DNA of 64,000 bases from Ustilago trichophora. Lineage: Eukaryota; Basidiomycota; Ustilaginomycetes; Ustilaginales; Ustilaginaceae. The notes below the pieces were generated by a model that had not been told where the DNA came from, searched no databases, and saw nothing but the letters and a program-made list of their open reading frames with translations. This document shows positions 27,868-38,128 of the stretch, one piece after another (the first letter of the stretch is position 1; each line of letters begins with the position of its first letter). Where the stretch lies: assembly GCA_900323505.1 (NCBI GenBank), contig OOIN01000002.1, positions 310,001-374,000 on the forward strand, given 5' to 3'. The position numbers were made by a program, and so were the translations under genes.

Positions 27868-29667
27868 ATGCCTCGCTTGAAAGTACAGGTCGGCCCCGAT
27901 CGCTTCCACATGGAAGACTGTCGTCTCAATGATACCCAACGCCCCCACGAAATCGAGACCGAGCATTTTGTCGGTCGTGTTCTTGTCCGTATTCTCGATG
28001 CTCCCGGCGCAAAGGAAGGCGAGCCTGGCCGCGAATACTTTGAAGGCCGTTCGCGCAAGTTCTGCATCCAGATCGAGGGACGTTTCAAGCAGCGTTTGAG
28101 CGGCAACGATGTCCTCTTTGGCACCGACTTTGACAAGTTTGTCGACTTTCCCCGTGCTCCCTTCAACGCTGGTATGCGCGTGGCAAAGTACATCGACCCG
28201 TGCACCTTCTACGAGCTCCATCCCGACTCGGGCCGTCCTTACATCATGTCACCTTACATTGCGTGCATGAACACCTTTTGCGCCTGGCCGGCTCCCTCGC
28301 GTGCTCATGACGCCGTCGTCGTCCTCCGACACACCCACCGCGCCAACACACCTGACAGCTCCCGGGCACCCACCCCCATCATCGACCCCGAGAAGTCCAA
28401 CAACAACCCACAGAATGCCCTTGTCGCCAGCCCGCATGCAAGCGACGATGAAGACGAAGGTGACATTGTGCCTCGCGAGTCGCTTGACCGTAGCCGCAGC
28501 TTGAGCGAGAAGAACGGCGCGGCTACCGCCAAGAAGAAGAAGGGCTGGTTTGGCGGCTTCGGAGGCGGCAGTGGGCATCCCAAGGAAGAGCGCATTCTCA
28601 AAAAGTACTGGCGCTTTGTCGGCTTCAAAGAGGACCCTCGTGTCCGTGCACTGCTCGAAGCTCACCACGCCAAGCTGAGAGGGAGCAGCACCAACGGCAA
28701 CGGACATGCCGGTGCAATCTCCGACGCTCATCTGCTCGAAACACATGCTGTCGCACGCCAAGGCAGCATTGGCAGTGTCGGCTCCAATGATGTCCAGCAT
28801 GGCCCAGCTGGACACACCCTTTCTTATCTCGGTACCGGAAAGCGAGCCGAGCTTGACCGCACGCCTGACCGTGCTCTCACGCCTAACCATGGCTATGCCA
28901 GCGAAGAGATGCCAATGTCACCCCGCGTCGGCAGCGGCAGTTTCAGTGACATTGGCGCCAATGAGATCGCCGCAGCTCCGCCCGCAGACATCAACGAAGA
29001 GAAGTACGCCAGTGGACCCACTCTCGTTGCACCCAAGCCCAAGCACGGTGTTGCTGTGCCGCTCGATGAAGCTGACGCTCCTGCTCCCGCCCCTTCAGCC
29101 GCTGCTCCACCATCCCCAGCTAACCATGCTTCTGACGCTGTCAAACCAGAGATGCCCCAATTGGAGCGCATTGCCACCTCGGTACGTCAGGAGATGGAGG
29201 AGTCGGCCAAGTCGGACGGTCTCAAGGATGGAGATTTCAAGCTGGCCGATACGCTGGCGCACACCCACATTTCAAGGAGCAACAGCGCTCAGGGAGGTGC
29301 CAACTCTGCTGCCCCCTCCAAGCTCGATGAGCAGCTGGGACCTTGGCGATTCTCGGATCCTGGCACGGACATGATCGAAGACAACGCCTTCATCTTCACC
29401 ACCCAGTCCCTTCCCGTGCCCCGTCGTCGCAAGCATTTTGCATCGGAAAAGAACCGGATCGACTTCCACTACGACCCCGACGTAGTTTATGGAGCCTCGT
29501 TCTTCACCGACGCTATGGATTTCAACACGTTCAACCTAGGCATTGGCCCAGTCAAGTTGAATTTGGCCAAGTGGTTCAAGGACATGCCTGTCCGATACAC
29601 GCTCAGAAGTACTCAGGATGAGAATCTGACATATGCTACCATTAGCTTTCAGATCGTAGACGAATAG
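27868..29667 (+). CDS. DUF1769-family protein (fungal, unknown function)
   Basis: This 599-residue soluble protein has two conserved ends separated by a disordered middle. The first 140 residues (VGRVLVRILDAPG, FCIQIEGRFKQ, GNDVLFGTDFDKFVDFPRAP, SPYIACMNTFCAWP) match the fungal DUF1769 family, and the last 110 residues (DNAFIFTTQSLPVPRRRKHF, FHYDPDVVYGASFFTDAMDF) belong to the same domain. The insert at about 150-490 contains an acidic stretch, a KKKKGW basic patch and many Ser, Ala and Pro. The family is widespread in fungi and has no established activity. It has no signal peptide or membrane segment. It is intact and needs no intron. Confidence 0.85.
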   Translation: MPRLKVQVGPDRFHMEDCRLNDTQRPHEIETEHFVGRVLVRILDAPGAKEGEPGREYFEGRSRKFCIQIEGRFKQRLSGNDVLFGTDFDKFVDFPRAPFNAGMRVAKYIDPCTFYELHPDSGRPYIMSPYIACMNTFCAWPAPSRAHDAVVVLRHTHRANTPDSSRAPTPIIDPEKSNNNPQNALVASPHASDDEDEGDIVPRESLDRSRSLSEKNGAATAKKKKGWFGGFGGGSGHPKEERILKKYWRFVGFKEDPRVRALLEAHHAKLRGSSTNGNGHAGAISDAHLLETHAVARQGSIGSVGSNDVQHGPAGHTLSYLGTGKRAELDRTPDRALTPNHGYASEEMPMSPRVGSGSFSDIGANEIAAAPPADINEEKYASGPTLVAPKPKHGVAVPLDEADAPAPAPSAAAPPSPANHASDAVKPEMPQLERIATSVRQEMEESAKSDGLKDGDFKLADTLAHTHISRSNSAQGGANSAAPSKLDEQLGPWRFSDPGTDMIEDNAFIFTTQSLPVPRRRKHFASEKNRIDFHYDPDVVYGASFFTDAMDFNTFNLGIGPVKLNLAKWFKDMPVRYTLRSTQDENLTYATISFQIVDE

Positions 29668-29941
29668 AGACGCACTCGCTCACAGTACAGAGCAGTCGAT
29701 AGAATTCATAGATGTTCCTTTTATGGCTGCCGAATCGATCAATTCCTTGCTTCTCTCTGACTTTCTGTGCTTGTCTGAGGGATTGGCCTGCTGGGAGGAA
29801 TACTGGATACACAGTCACATTCCAAAACGATTCCAATAACCACTCGACGTGTTTATGGTTCGTAGCATAAACAACGACTGTACAAATTATTGCAACTGGC
29901 CTGAACTACGTTACAACCTTTTCGGAGAGATGAGAATCAAG

Positions 29942-30755
29942 TTACTTTCCCTGGGCAGCGCCCTTTGCAAGGTCACCGTCGAGCTGGGTTTGTTTGGCCT
30001 GACGAGCCAACTTCATCTGCTTCTTCTTTGCCACTGTGTTAAAGTAAGTGGCGAGGATGAAGCGGATAAAGGTGAAGAAAGGTTCCCAGACAACGGCGGG
30101 GAGGTAGTTTTGGGCTACGGCGATGGTGATTGGGCTTGTGGTCCAGGTGACACGCATGACGGGCCAGAAGGCTGCTTTGACGGCCTTCTTGATATTTTCG
30201 ACGCCGCGGGCACCGTTGATGTAGGCCATGCAGGTGAGGTATACGCAGTTGGCAAAGACCGAAACGGTCAAGTTGGAGGTGATGATCTGAAGAATCTTGT
30301 CGCGGGTGCTGGTGCGTCCAACAAAGGCCTTTTGAAGAAGACCGGTTAGAACGTGGCCCATGGGAGCCGAGATGAAGAAGCCGTAGACGAACATCTTGAG
30401 TGCTCGCTCGTTGATGCCGAGCTTGGCAGCGTAGGCGGAGAGGAGACCGACGGGGTTTTGCTGTGCTTGACGCTTCTTCTCGTCAAGAGAAGAGGGGGTC
30501 TTGGTGGAGGAGGGTGCTACACCGGCAAAGTGACCTGCGAGAACCTCGGCAAGCGCAGAGAGCACACCAGAGGTGATCATCCTGCACCGAGAGACGAAGA
30601 GGATCGAACGATGAGTTGACAGCTCAAAAGTGTTGATCGAAACAGAGAGGAAGGCGAACTTACTTGGTGCGCAGAGGGTTGGCAGCGAGCGCCGAGAGGT
30701 ATCCCACCAGCAGGGGGTTGGTCGTCAGAGACGATGGCTTCGAGACAACCGACAT
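29942..30755 (-). CDS. Mpv17/PMP22-family peroxisomal membrane protein
   Basis: Two exons encode 243 residues: exon 1 30755-30664, intron 30663-30582 (GTAAGT to GTGCAG, 82 nt), exon 2 30581-29942. The splice joins NPLRTK to MITSGVLSALAEVLAG, restoring the family N-terminus (NPLLVGYLSALAANPLRTK). Four membrane segments follow. Family marks include YGFFISAPMGHVLTGLLQK and, in the second half, the W-P motif (AAFWPVMRVTW) and a final segment before a Lys/Gln-rich tail. Members (PXMP2, Mpv17, Sym1, Woronin-body Wsc) form channels or scaffolds in the peroxisomal or inner mitochondrial membrane. This one is closest by eye to the peroxisomal PXMP2 branch; the organelle is inferred, not proven. Confidence 0.85.
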
Positions 30756-32196
30756 TCTTCGCATAAGAGGCAGCGAGAGTGAGTGATGTGAAGAGAAGAA
30801 GAAAGCAGATGTCAGTACAGACAGTTGAAAGGACAGAATGGCAGGCTTGAACGGCGATTCGGAAATTAATGCGGAAGCAAAGCAACAGATAGCTTCGGAC
30901 ATCGCCGACGGTGATGCCCGGACGAGCCAATTCGGGATTCATCAGATATGATCCGTGACGGGTTCGGTAGGACAGCCACCGCCATTATCGAAGCCTCAGA
31001 GCCCCGCCGATGAAGTGGTTAGATGCCGACAGACACATCTCTACTCACTTGGAGGGATTGTTCTTGGTCAGATGGAACCTGTGTATGAGGAGAAGCGATA
31101 TGATCTAGTCGTAGCTAGAGCGAGTTTCCTACGTTGCGGAGGTGACGGTTTATTGGAGCAAGGTAAAGGAAGCTCGACAAGAATGATGATGTAGACAGAA
31201 GGAGAGTAAGAGTGCAAATTGCACTGGATGAGAAGCTGCTCAAGACGACGGAACACGAGACGTCAATGAGACAACAAAAGAGAAGTCGAGCTACAAGGGT
31301 CTGGCGCGCTTCAAGGCACACTACAGTACAAACCCCGCTCTTTTTCTCTTTCTCTCTCTCTTTGTCTCTCGCCTTCTTCATTTCGCACTTAAGCAGAACA
31401 CCCGAGAGAAAGACAGAGCGAAGCGGCTGACCATCACAGCTTTTCCTTATGGTCGCTTAGCCGGAATACCCGGTCTCTTGGCTCGATCTTCTCCCACTTT
31501 GCCATTCCTTGTTGTTCCCCACACAACGCTTTTTTACGCTGGAGCGTGTGGATTCTCCCTCCTGGTGCTTCATGAAGATGTGCGGGAACGCAAAGTTAAA
31601 TCTTCACTCGTTGGTCCGGCTTCATTTGATCCACACTACGATACTGCTCCTAACCATTATTCAATAAGAGGGACTTAGCGTACAGTAAATGGTGCGGAAC
31701 CAGTTCCGGTTATACTAAGAACGATGCCTTCGCCAGACGAGGCCGAGCGCCCGGACCACGTTCCTGTTCCGCATAGCCAAACACTCTTTTTGTTGTGGAT
31801 TCTGTTTTGCGGGGAAAGGAGTCTTGAGACCGCGTCTTTATTGTTGCGGCCGTGAACGCGATTCAGTTACGCACGAGATCCCGAATCAAGGTCGGCAGTT
31901 GCGGTTGGGGCGGCGTTGTTGTCCAGACCAGAAGCTTTATCGATGTCCATGCCGATTCGCGGCTCTTTTATGATGTTAGGGCTTGCCCCGGGCACATCTT
32001 TCTCGAAAAAAGTTCCATTTATGTCGCACGATAGCTCTGGACAATCAAAAATTACCGACGCGAAGCACGTCCAACAGGATGGAAGCTCGATGCGATGTTC
32101 TTCATTTTTGCATCCATATTTGTCCTTCCTTCCTTGTTTGCTTCCTTCGAACATCCTATACCAGGTCATCACCGCAAACAGCGAGGATCGATCAAG
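30756..32196. other. Intergenic, divergent promoters of PMP22-like gene and PRP19
   Basis: 1.4 kb. It holds a CT-rich tract near 31340-31380 and isolated ACAGTA pieces at 31324 and 31682, but no gene is recognised. Confidence 0.5.
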
Positions 32197-34194
32197 ATGT
32201 TCTGTGCTAGTAAGTTTAATCGCGAAACTCACACAGAGTCCTCTCTATGCCATACAGCTACTGACGATTCGTTGTGCTTCTCGTCTCCTCAACAGTCTCT
32301 GGCGAACCACCAAAAGTGCCGGTCGTCTCGAAAAAGAGCGGCCTCGTATACGAGCAGCGTCTCATCCACAAATACATCAACGACAATGGCAAGGACCCTA
32401 TCACAGGCGATATCCTCGAATTGGACGATCTCATCGAGATCAAGTCAAGTAAGTATAATCTTTTCTGCATCTCGTGATCGGGCGAAGATGTAAAGACTGG
32501 CAAGCCAAAAAAGGGTCTACAGGATGAAATCGCTTTCTCAAAAACTACATATCAACTAGAAGCTGTTGATGAGCCCTCGGGCGACGACTACACCACGAGT
32601 TCTGACACTACCTGCGCAAGCACGCAAGCACACGCCCAAGCGAGAGCCGCGTCTTTGCATCGCCTCTTGATCTTTGATCGACAACCAGGCACATTTTGCT
32701 GGAATGAAAGAAAAGCGTGCTGATCATTCGTCCTGCATTTGCACTTTTGTCCGTTCAGGCCCCAAGACAGCGGTTCCACGCCCACCACAACACAGCTCGA
32801 TCCCGTCGTTGCTTACATCCTTGCAAAACGAATACGATGCCATCATCCTCGAGACCTTCACACTCAAGAAGCACTACGACAACTTGCGGCAGGAATTGGC
32901 TCATGCTCTTTACGCCAACGATGCGAGCGCCCGAGTCATTGCACGTCTCTTGAATGAGAGGGATCAGGCGCGAGAGGCACTGGCGAGCATCCAAGGTACC
33001 ATCGGCGCTGGTCCTTCCACATCACGAGCAGCTCAGGATGTTGAGATGTCGGATTCGGCTAACGCTGGGAACGGTGCCGAAGCGAGCGGCAGTGGTCTTT
33101 CGGCTGAGTTAGTGGAGATCATCGACTCGACCGCGCAACGATTGTCGTCGCAGCGAAGGGCCAAGTCGAAGCGCAAGGCTCCCGAGGGATATGCTACGCA
33201 CGAGACCGTTGCTGGATTCACAGAAGTACAGAACTTGCCATCGATGCACCACGCCAAGCCTGCTGGTGTTTCTTGTCTTGCACTGTCATCAAATGGCAAT
33301 GTGCTGGTCACTGGCGGCAATGACAAGAATGTACAGGTCTACAACCGCAAAGAGGATCAAGTGCTGGCGACACTCAAAGGTCACACCAAACGCATCATCC
33401 AGGTAGCCGTCACCGGCACTTCGAACGCACCCATTGGATCCGAAGCCGCTAGCGATGATGCTGCGCTACCCAACCACATTGTCTCCGCTAGCGAAGACGG
33501 CAAGGTCAAAGTCTGGGAATCCACCGGCCAGACAGGTGCCAAGTCGCAAGCCTATGCAGTCTCCAGCACTGCCGATGTGCACAATGGCGAAGTGACCGGT
33601 ATCGACATCCACCCCTCGGAAGCCTTCTTCGGCACTGCCGGTCGAGATGGCACCCTCACCCTTCGCTCCCTCTCCGATGGCTCCGAACTCCTCAACCTCA
33701 ACCCAGAGCTCAGCGACTCTTACGAATCGTTCGCCTTCCATCCCGACGGACAGCTGGCTGCTACCGGCACCAGCACGGGCGCCATCCGCATCTGGGACAT
33801 CAAATCCGGCTCCAACGCCTCAACCATCCAAACCGAACTCCCTGGCCGCGTCACCTCCCTCGACTTCAGCGAAAACGGCTACTACCTCGCCGCCGGCTCT
33901 GACCAAGGCAAGCAGGTCGAGGTATGGGATCTGCGAAAACTGCTCAGCGTCGCCAAGCTTACCGTGGAGGAAGAAGGCAAGACAGGTGTGTCGTCGGTCA
34001 AGTTTGACCCAAGCCTGCAGTTCCTCGCGGTGGCAACGGATGCGGTCAACGTGTACGCCAACAAGTCGTGGAAGCATCTGGCAAAAGTGGAGGGCACGGA
34101 GAAGCTGACTGGTCTCGCATGGGATGCCAGGGATGGCAACGTGGTGGTTTCCAGTCTCGATAGGACTGTGCGCACGTTTGGTGTCGCTGCTTAG
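32197..34194 (+). CDS. PRP19: Prp19, U-box E3 ubiquitin ligase of the spliceosome
   Basis: Three exons encode 533 residues: exon 1 is only 13 nt (32197-32209, MFCA plus one base), intron 1 32210-32295, exon 2 32296-32448, intron 2 32449-32758 (310 nt), exon 3 32759-34194. Joined, the protein starts MFCAISGEPP and continues VPVVSKKSGLVYEQRLI, the Prp19 U-box, with DPITGDILELDDLIEIKSS. The tetramerisation coiled coil (about 70-135: SIPSLLTSLQNEYDAIILE) precedes a seven-bladed WD40 propeller from about residue 200 to the end. The protein is the core of the NineTeen Complex that activates the spliceosome and also acts in DNA repair. All introns use GTAAGT donors and CAG acceptors. Intron 2 is about three times longer than the other introns of the window. 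Confidence 0.95.
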
Positions 34195-35740
34195 AGGATC
34201 TCGATTCTGGTCTAACCATTTTGAACTGTATTGTCGCTGTATAATTTTTTTTGTGCTTCAATATGACATCACGAGAAGGGAGTATGCCCTCCTTGTCGAC
34301 TTTTGCTTGTTCAACGATCGACTCCCATGTTTGTTTCACTCTGACGATGAGGGACGATGTTCAGCAGAACAACGATAGGTGTGTGAATTTTGAGGACACT
34401 TTTTCCCTTGTTCATTTTCGACGCCGCATTTCTGGTATCACGCTTTCTGAGCAGCACATCGCTGCGGATCTGACGTCGACTTTCACACCACGATCGAACT
34501 TCAAACCTTCGCCCGCCCTTTCGACGATGGAGCGACCGAGGCCACCTTTAGTACACCAACATTTCTCTACGCGAGTCTGGCTGAGGTTGAGAGGCAAGCC
34601 GTAACAGGGCTCTGACTTGGCACAGGCGGCTATACCATGTTAGGCTCAAATGGCTCAAGGTTTCAAGCCAAACGGCATTGAAGTGGACTCTTGTCAAAAG
34701 CATCTGCGGCCCACATTAAAGTGATTGCCAAATTTGGCTCTCCCGAGAATTCGGACCACTCTCGGTGCGATGTCTGACATACAAACCGTTCCGGCTAATG
34801 TTGACAGGGCCGTTGAAAGGGCCTCGTGGTCTCTCGGTAGGTGTACACCGCAGAACCCACAGGGCGCAGCCACTATCCGGAATCAAGGATGGGACCAACT
34901 GTTACTGGCGTTAGAAAGGGAATCGATCAGATTGGTTCTCCGCACGTCAGCAGAGTAAGCAAAGGAGTATTTCAAGTGTCCTTGGCGTTTTACCTCTGCA
35001 AGAATCAAAGGAAGGGTCATGGTCATCTTCAGTATCACGTTGTTTGTGTGTGGGAGCGGCCTGTAAGCTAAGTGTTTGTCACACAGACCGGGTCTCACGA
35101 TAGGGGTGAATTTTTTGACACAGGAGAGCAGCAATTGTGCTAGGAGATAACAGGAAGGGGACTTTCCAACGAAGTACTGAGCGGATTCCTTTCCCCATTT
35201 CGGACAAAGGTGTTGCCTGCAATCTACGTGCTGTGCGATACGGCCGATTACGGGATTGCTTGCATCCAACGCGTACCATCAGTGGTTCATGGATTGCAAC
35301 TCTGGTTCGGAAAAGAGCAAACATGTGCATGTAAAGAAGCGCAGACCCGCAAGGATAACCGTTTAAAGCACGGGATCTGGATCCAAATGGCAAACCTCTG
35401 AACGAGCTTCGATAGCATGTCGACAAAGCCTGTCTGACAGAGGATTTATTGGCTAGCTGTACAGACAGAAAGTGCACAAATGGAGTGGCTTACATTGGCT
35501 CATCATGACGATCTCGATTTGCCGCGGAGTTTAAGTGAGAAGCCAAAAAAAAAAGAAAAAAAAAATAATCAAAAATAAATATAATCGGGCGGTCAAAGCC
35601 GACGCCCGGAGAGAAAAACAGAAAAGGTTAGTCTACTCTCGGCGAAAACGTCACACGACGCAAACTGTTTTTTTCTCATGTCAAGCAGGATGACGAGCAA
35701 GATCCACGTCAAAGAAACCATGTGTCAGACGGGATTTTTG

Positions 35741-35814
35741 CACTCGATGCCCCTCAAGCACGACGTTTCTCACAGACTGCCCCTCCAGCGTGAGATTACA
35801 CAGAATGCCCTCCA
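35741..35814 (+). repeat. Inverted-repeat arm, left
   Basis: Three related words lie about 29-30 bases apart: CACTCGATGCCCCTC (35741), CACAGACTGCCCCTCCA (35771) and CACAGAATGCCCTCCA (35799). The arm is matched in reverse complement by 36078-36150 with the three words in the same order and spacing. Confidence 0.75.
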
Positions 35815-36077
35815 ACTCCCAGCCATTTTTGACAATCCGAGATTTTGAGACATTTTTGTTTTTTTTTGTCTTTTCCGGAGATGGTCAAAGTATGCTCCTC
35901 CTTCCATCCATCTTTCCGCTTGCAAATGATTTCTTTCATTGCCTGATTTTGACACGGTTTGCCAGGATCCACATAGAACTACAGGATTGCGCTTTTCTAG
36001 CTTGTCAAAAGCTCAATATTGAGAGATACAGGCTGTCAAAAAAGGTCTCTTCTGGAAAAAGATGCTCGGATCCGCAA

Positions 36078-36150
36078 TGGAGGGCATTCTGTGAAGTTGA
36101 TTTTTGAGGGCTAGTCTGTGAACTAATCACTTTCGGAGGGGCACCGAGTG
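36078..36150 (-). repeat. Inverted-repeat arm, right
   Basis: Reverse complement shows CACTCGGTGCCCCTCC, CACAGACTAGCCCTC and CACAGAATGCCCTCCA at the same spacing as the left arm. About 260 bases of AT-rich DNA separate the arms. Confidence 0.75.
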
Positions 36151-37233
36151 AGAGAGCTCGTGTCAGACGAAATGCCGCGGCTCTACGCTAGATTGACCAT
36201 ACCAATATCAACGCCCAAAGAAATCAATATGGCAAGTAATGACCAATTCAGCCCGACTCTTGGTCTCGTCGAACGGCGCTGAAGGCGGTCAGGGACTTGT
36301 ACGAATGGGCTAAGCGAAGCGATACAATCCGCTCGTTAGTAGCTCATCAGTAGGAGGTGTGAGCTGGAGAATAAGCATCGTGCGACGCAAGTAACCAAGA
36401 CAATCAACGCTTTGGTCTCGCGGTCGTACCGGCGAATTTGACGACTGTCGAGTTTCGATGTCTCGAGCTGTTTTACTCTGAGTAGAAACTAGAAGATGAT
36501 TGCTAGCCTTATGGTACGACTGTGAACCGGATTGCGGGTCTCATCGTTCCGTTGTGTCAACGGCGACCACTTGAATGGCTGGCTGTGCCTTGTGATTCCT
36601 CGGGGAGACATTGACGGCATGTACCGGGTTAATGGAAGAGTTGTATTCGAGGCTTGTGCCACTTGGATAGCGAGGAACATTGACAAGAGACAAATTGTTC
36701 AGGCGACGGCCACTTTTGGGAGGTCACCGAAGCCTGTCACCGGGTGCATGGTTGACAGGGTCCTGCAAGCCAGGCGAGCAATGCAGCGCGCGTTACCTCG
36801 TATCTCATCGCCTCCTTCGGACAATGGACGATGACAAGCGCCTCCCCACCTTCAACGCACCTCATACTGTGGTGGAGAGGCAGTCCAACCTGAGCCTCTG
36901 TATCGATAGACGAAGAGAGATAGATTCGAGAGACAGAAACGCCCGCGGCAATGGTGAAAATGGTGCTCCCGGAGGAAGACAGAAGACACAAAGAAAAAGA
37001 AGAGAAAAACAAAGACTGACTTAGCCGGATGCAATCAGCTCCTCCGCGGAGAGTCTGTCCAAACTGGCGGAACTGCCGAAAAGTGCTCATAGCCTTTGCA
37101 TGGGCGAGACGCCATCTTCTAAAATTTTCCCTTTTCCCCCCCCCGTCTTCCGTAGTGTCATCTTAAAGATTTTTTATTTTTTGGTTGATGACAGGTAGAA
37201 TCTCCGAGGGAAGTGAAAAAGAAAAAGTAAAAC

Positions 37234-37256
37234 AAAATAAAATAAAATAAAATAAA
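37234..37256. repeat. (AAAAT)n microsatellite
   Basis: Four to five units of AAAAT; a shorter run of the same kind lies at about 15085-15106. Confidence 0.85.
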
Positions 37257-38128
37257 GTGAAAAATGACGATCCACAACAAGGCAGAGTGGAGGCTGCGGG
37301 CAACTGCTCCGATGCAAAATCCGAAGCAGGTTTGGGCCCACGGTAGTACAGTGTGGTACCTGTGTGACTCTTTTCGAGTGCTAAAATCAATGCGGCATTC
37401 CTTTTCTCTCTCTCTTCTTCCACGCTGCCACTCAATTCATGCCGATTTGCACGCACCCAGGCCATTCGTATCGCATCCAAAGCCTTAACCAAGTACAAGG
37501 ATGCTTGCCATTTGAACCAAAAGAGAGCTCACAACCTTCTTCCTCCGCTCTTCACTTTGCTCCTCCCCTTTCGACCCTATCAACTTGTATCCCTTCCTGA
37601 TCATCTTTCTCCAACACCGTATCTCATCGTATCGCACCGCATCGCACGACACTAGTGTCTGGAAAATCATCATACACAGCACAGCACGCCAGATCACCAT
37701 ACTGCCACCATCACAGATATCTTTCGACACTTGTGCCATTGCTTCGGGTCTGCTGACCATCCCCACAGTCTGAATCAGGCAGCGTCCAGACAGTTCGAAA
37801 AGCGGGTCCACTTTTGACCCACCACCGATCCCACAGCCGCTACGTTTCCTTCAGTTTAGACCCTCACTTCATCAAACTGCTGTGCAGTTTGATCCTCACC
37901 CCAGACTGCCCTATTCAGCCCCGCCATACCTCACCACCTCCAATCGTTCCTCAGCAAGCAACATCACATTGCAAGCAGACTTTGCTACGGCTCTACTTCG
38001 GCTATATACCGTCCTCGCCTCAACAATATTCTCGGCCAAGCCCTTGTCTGTCAAACATCGCCAAGGCCTCAGCCTAGTACACAATCCGTGCGATACACCC
38101 TACATTGTCGGTGCGTCCAATTTCAACC

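Larger units (their letters stand above)
34195..38128. other. 3.9 kb without a protein gene, upstream of the Zn2Cys6 regulator
   Basis: The longest gap in the window. It contains an imperfect inverted repeat (arms 35741-35814 and 36078-36150), A-rich tracts near 35548-35580, and an (AAAAT)n run at 37234-37256. From about 37400 to 38128 it is rich in C and T with short CACC and TCATC words, consistent with a long 5' leader of the regulator. No ORF over about 130 codons has recognisable content, and no standard ncRNA was recognised. Confidence 0.5.

Noticed and set aside
29849..30349. 166-codon frame antisense to the Mpv17/PMP22 gene
   Set aside because: Shadow of the real gene, with no independent support.
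37234..37256. Possible origin or regulatory meaning of the (AAAAT)n run
   Set aside because: A plain microsatellite with a similar copy near 15085; nothing else supports a function.
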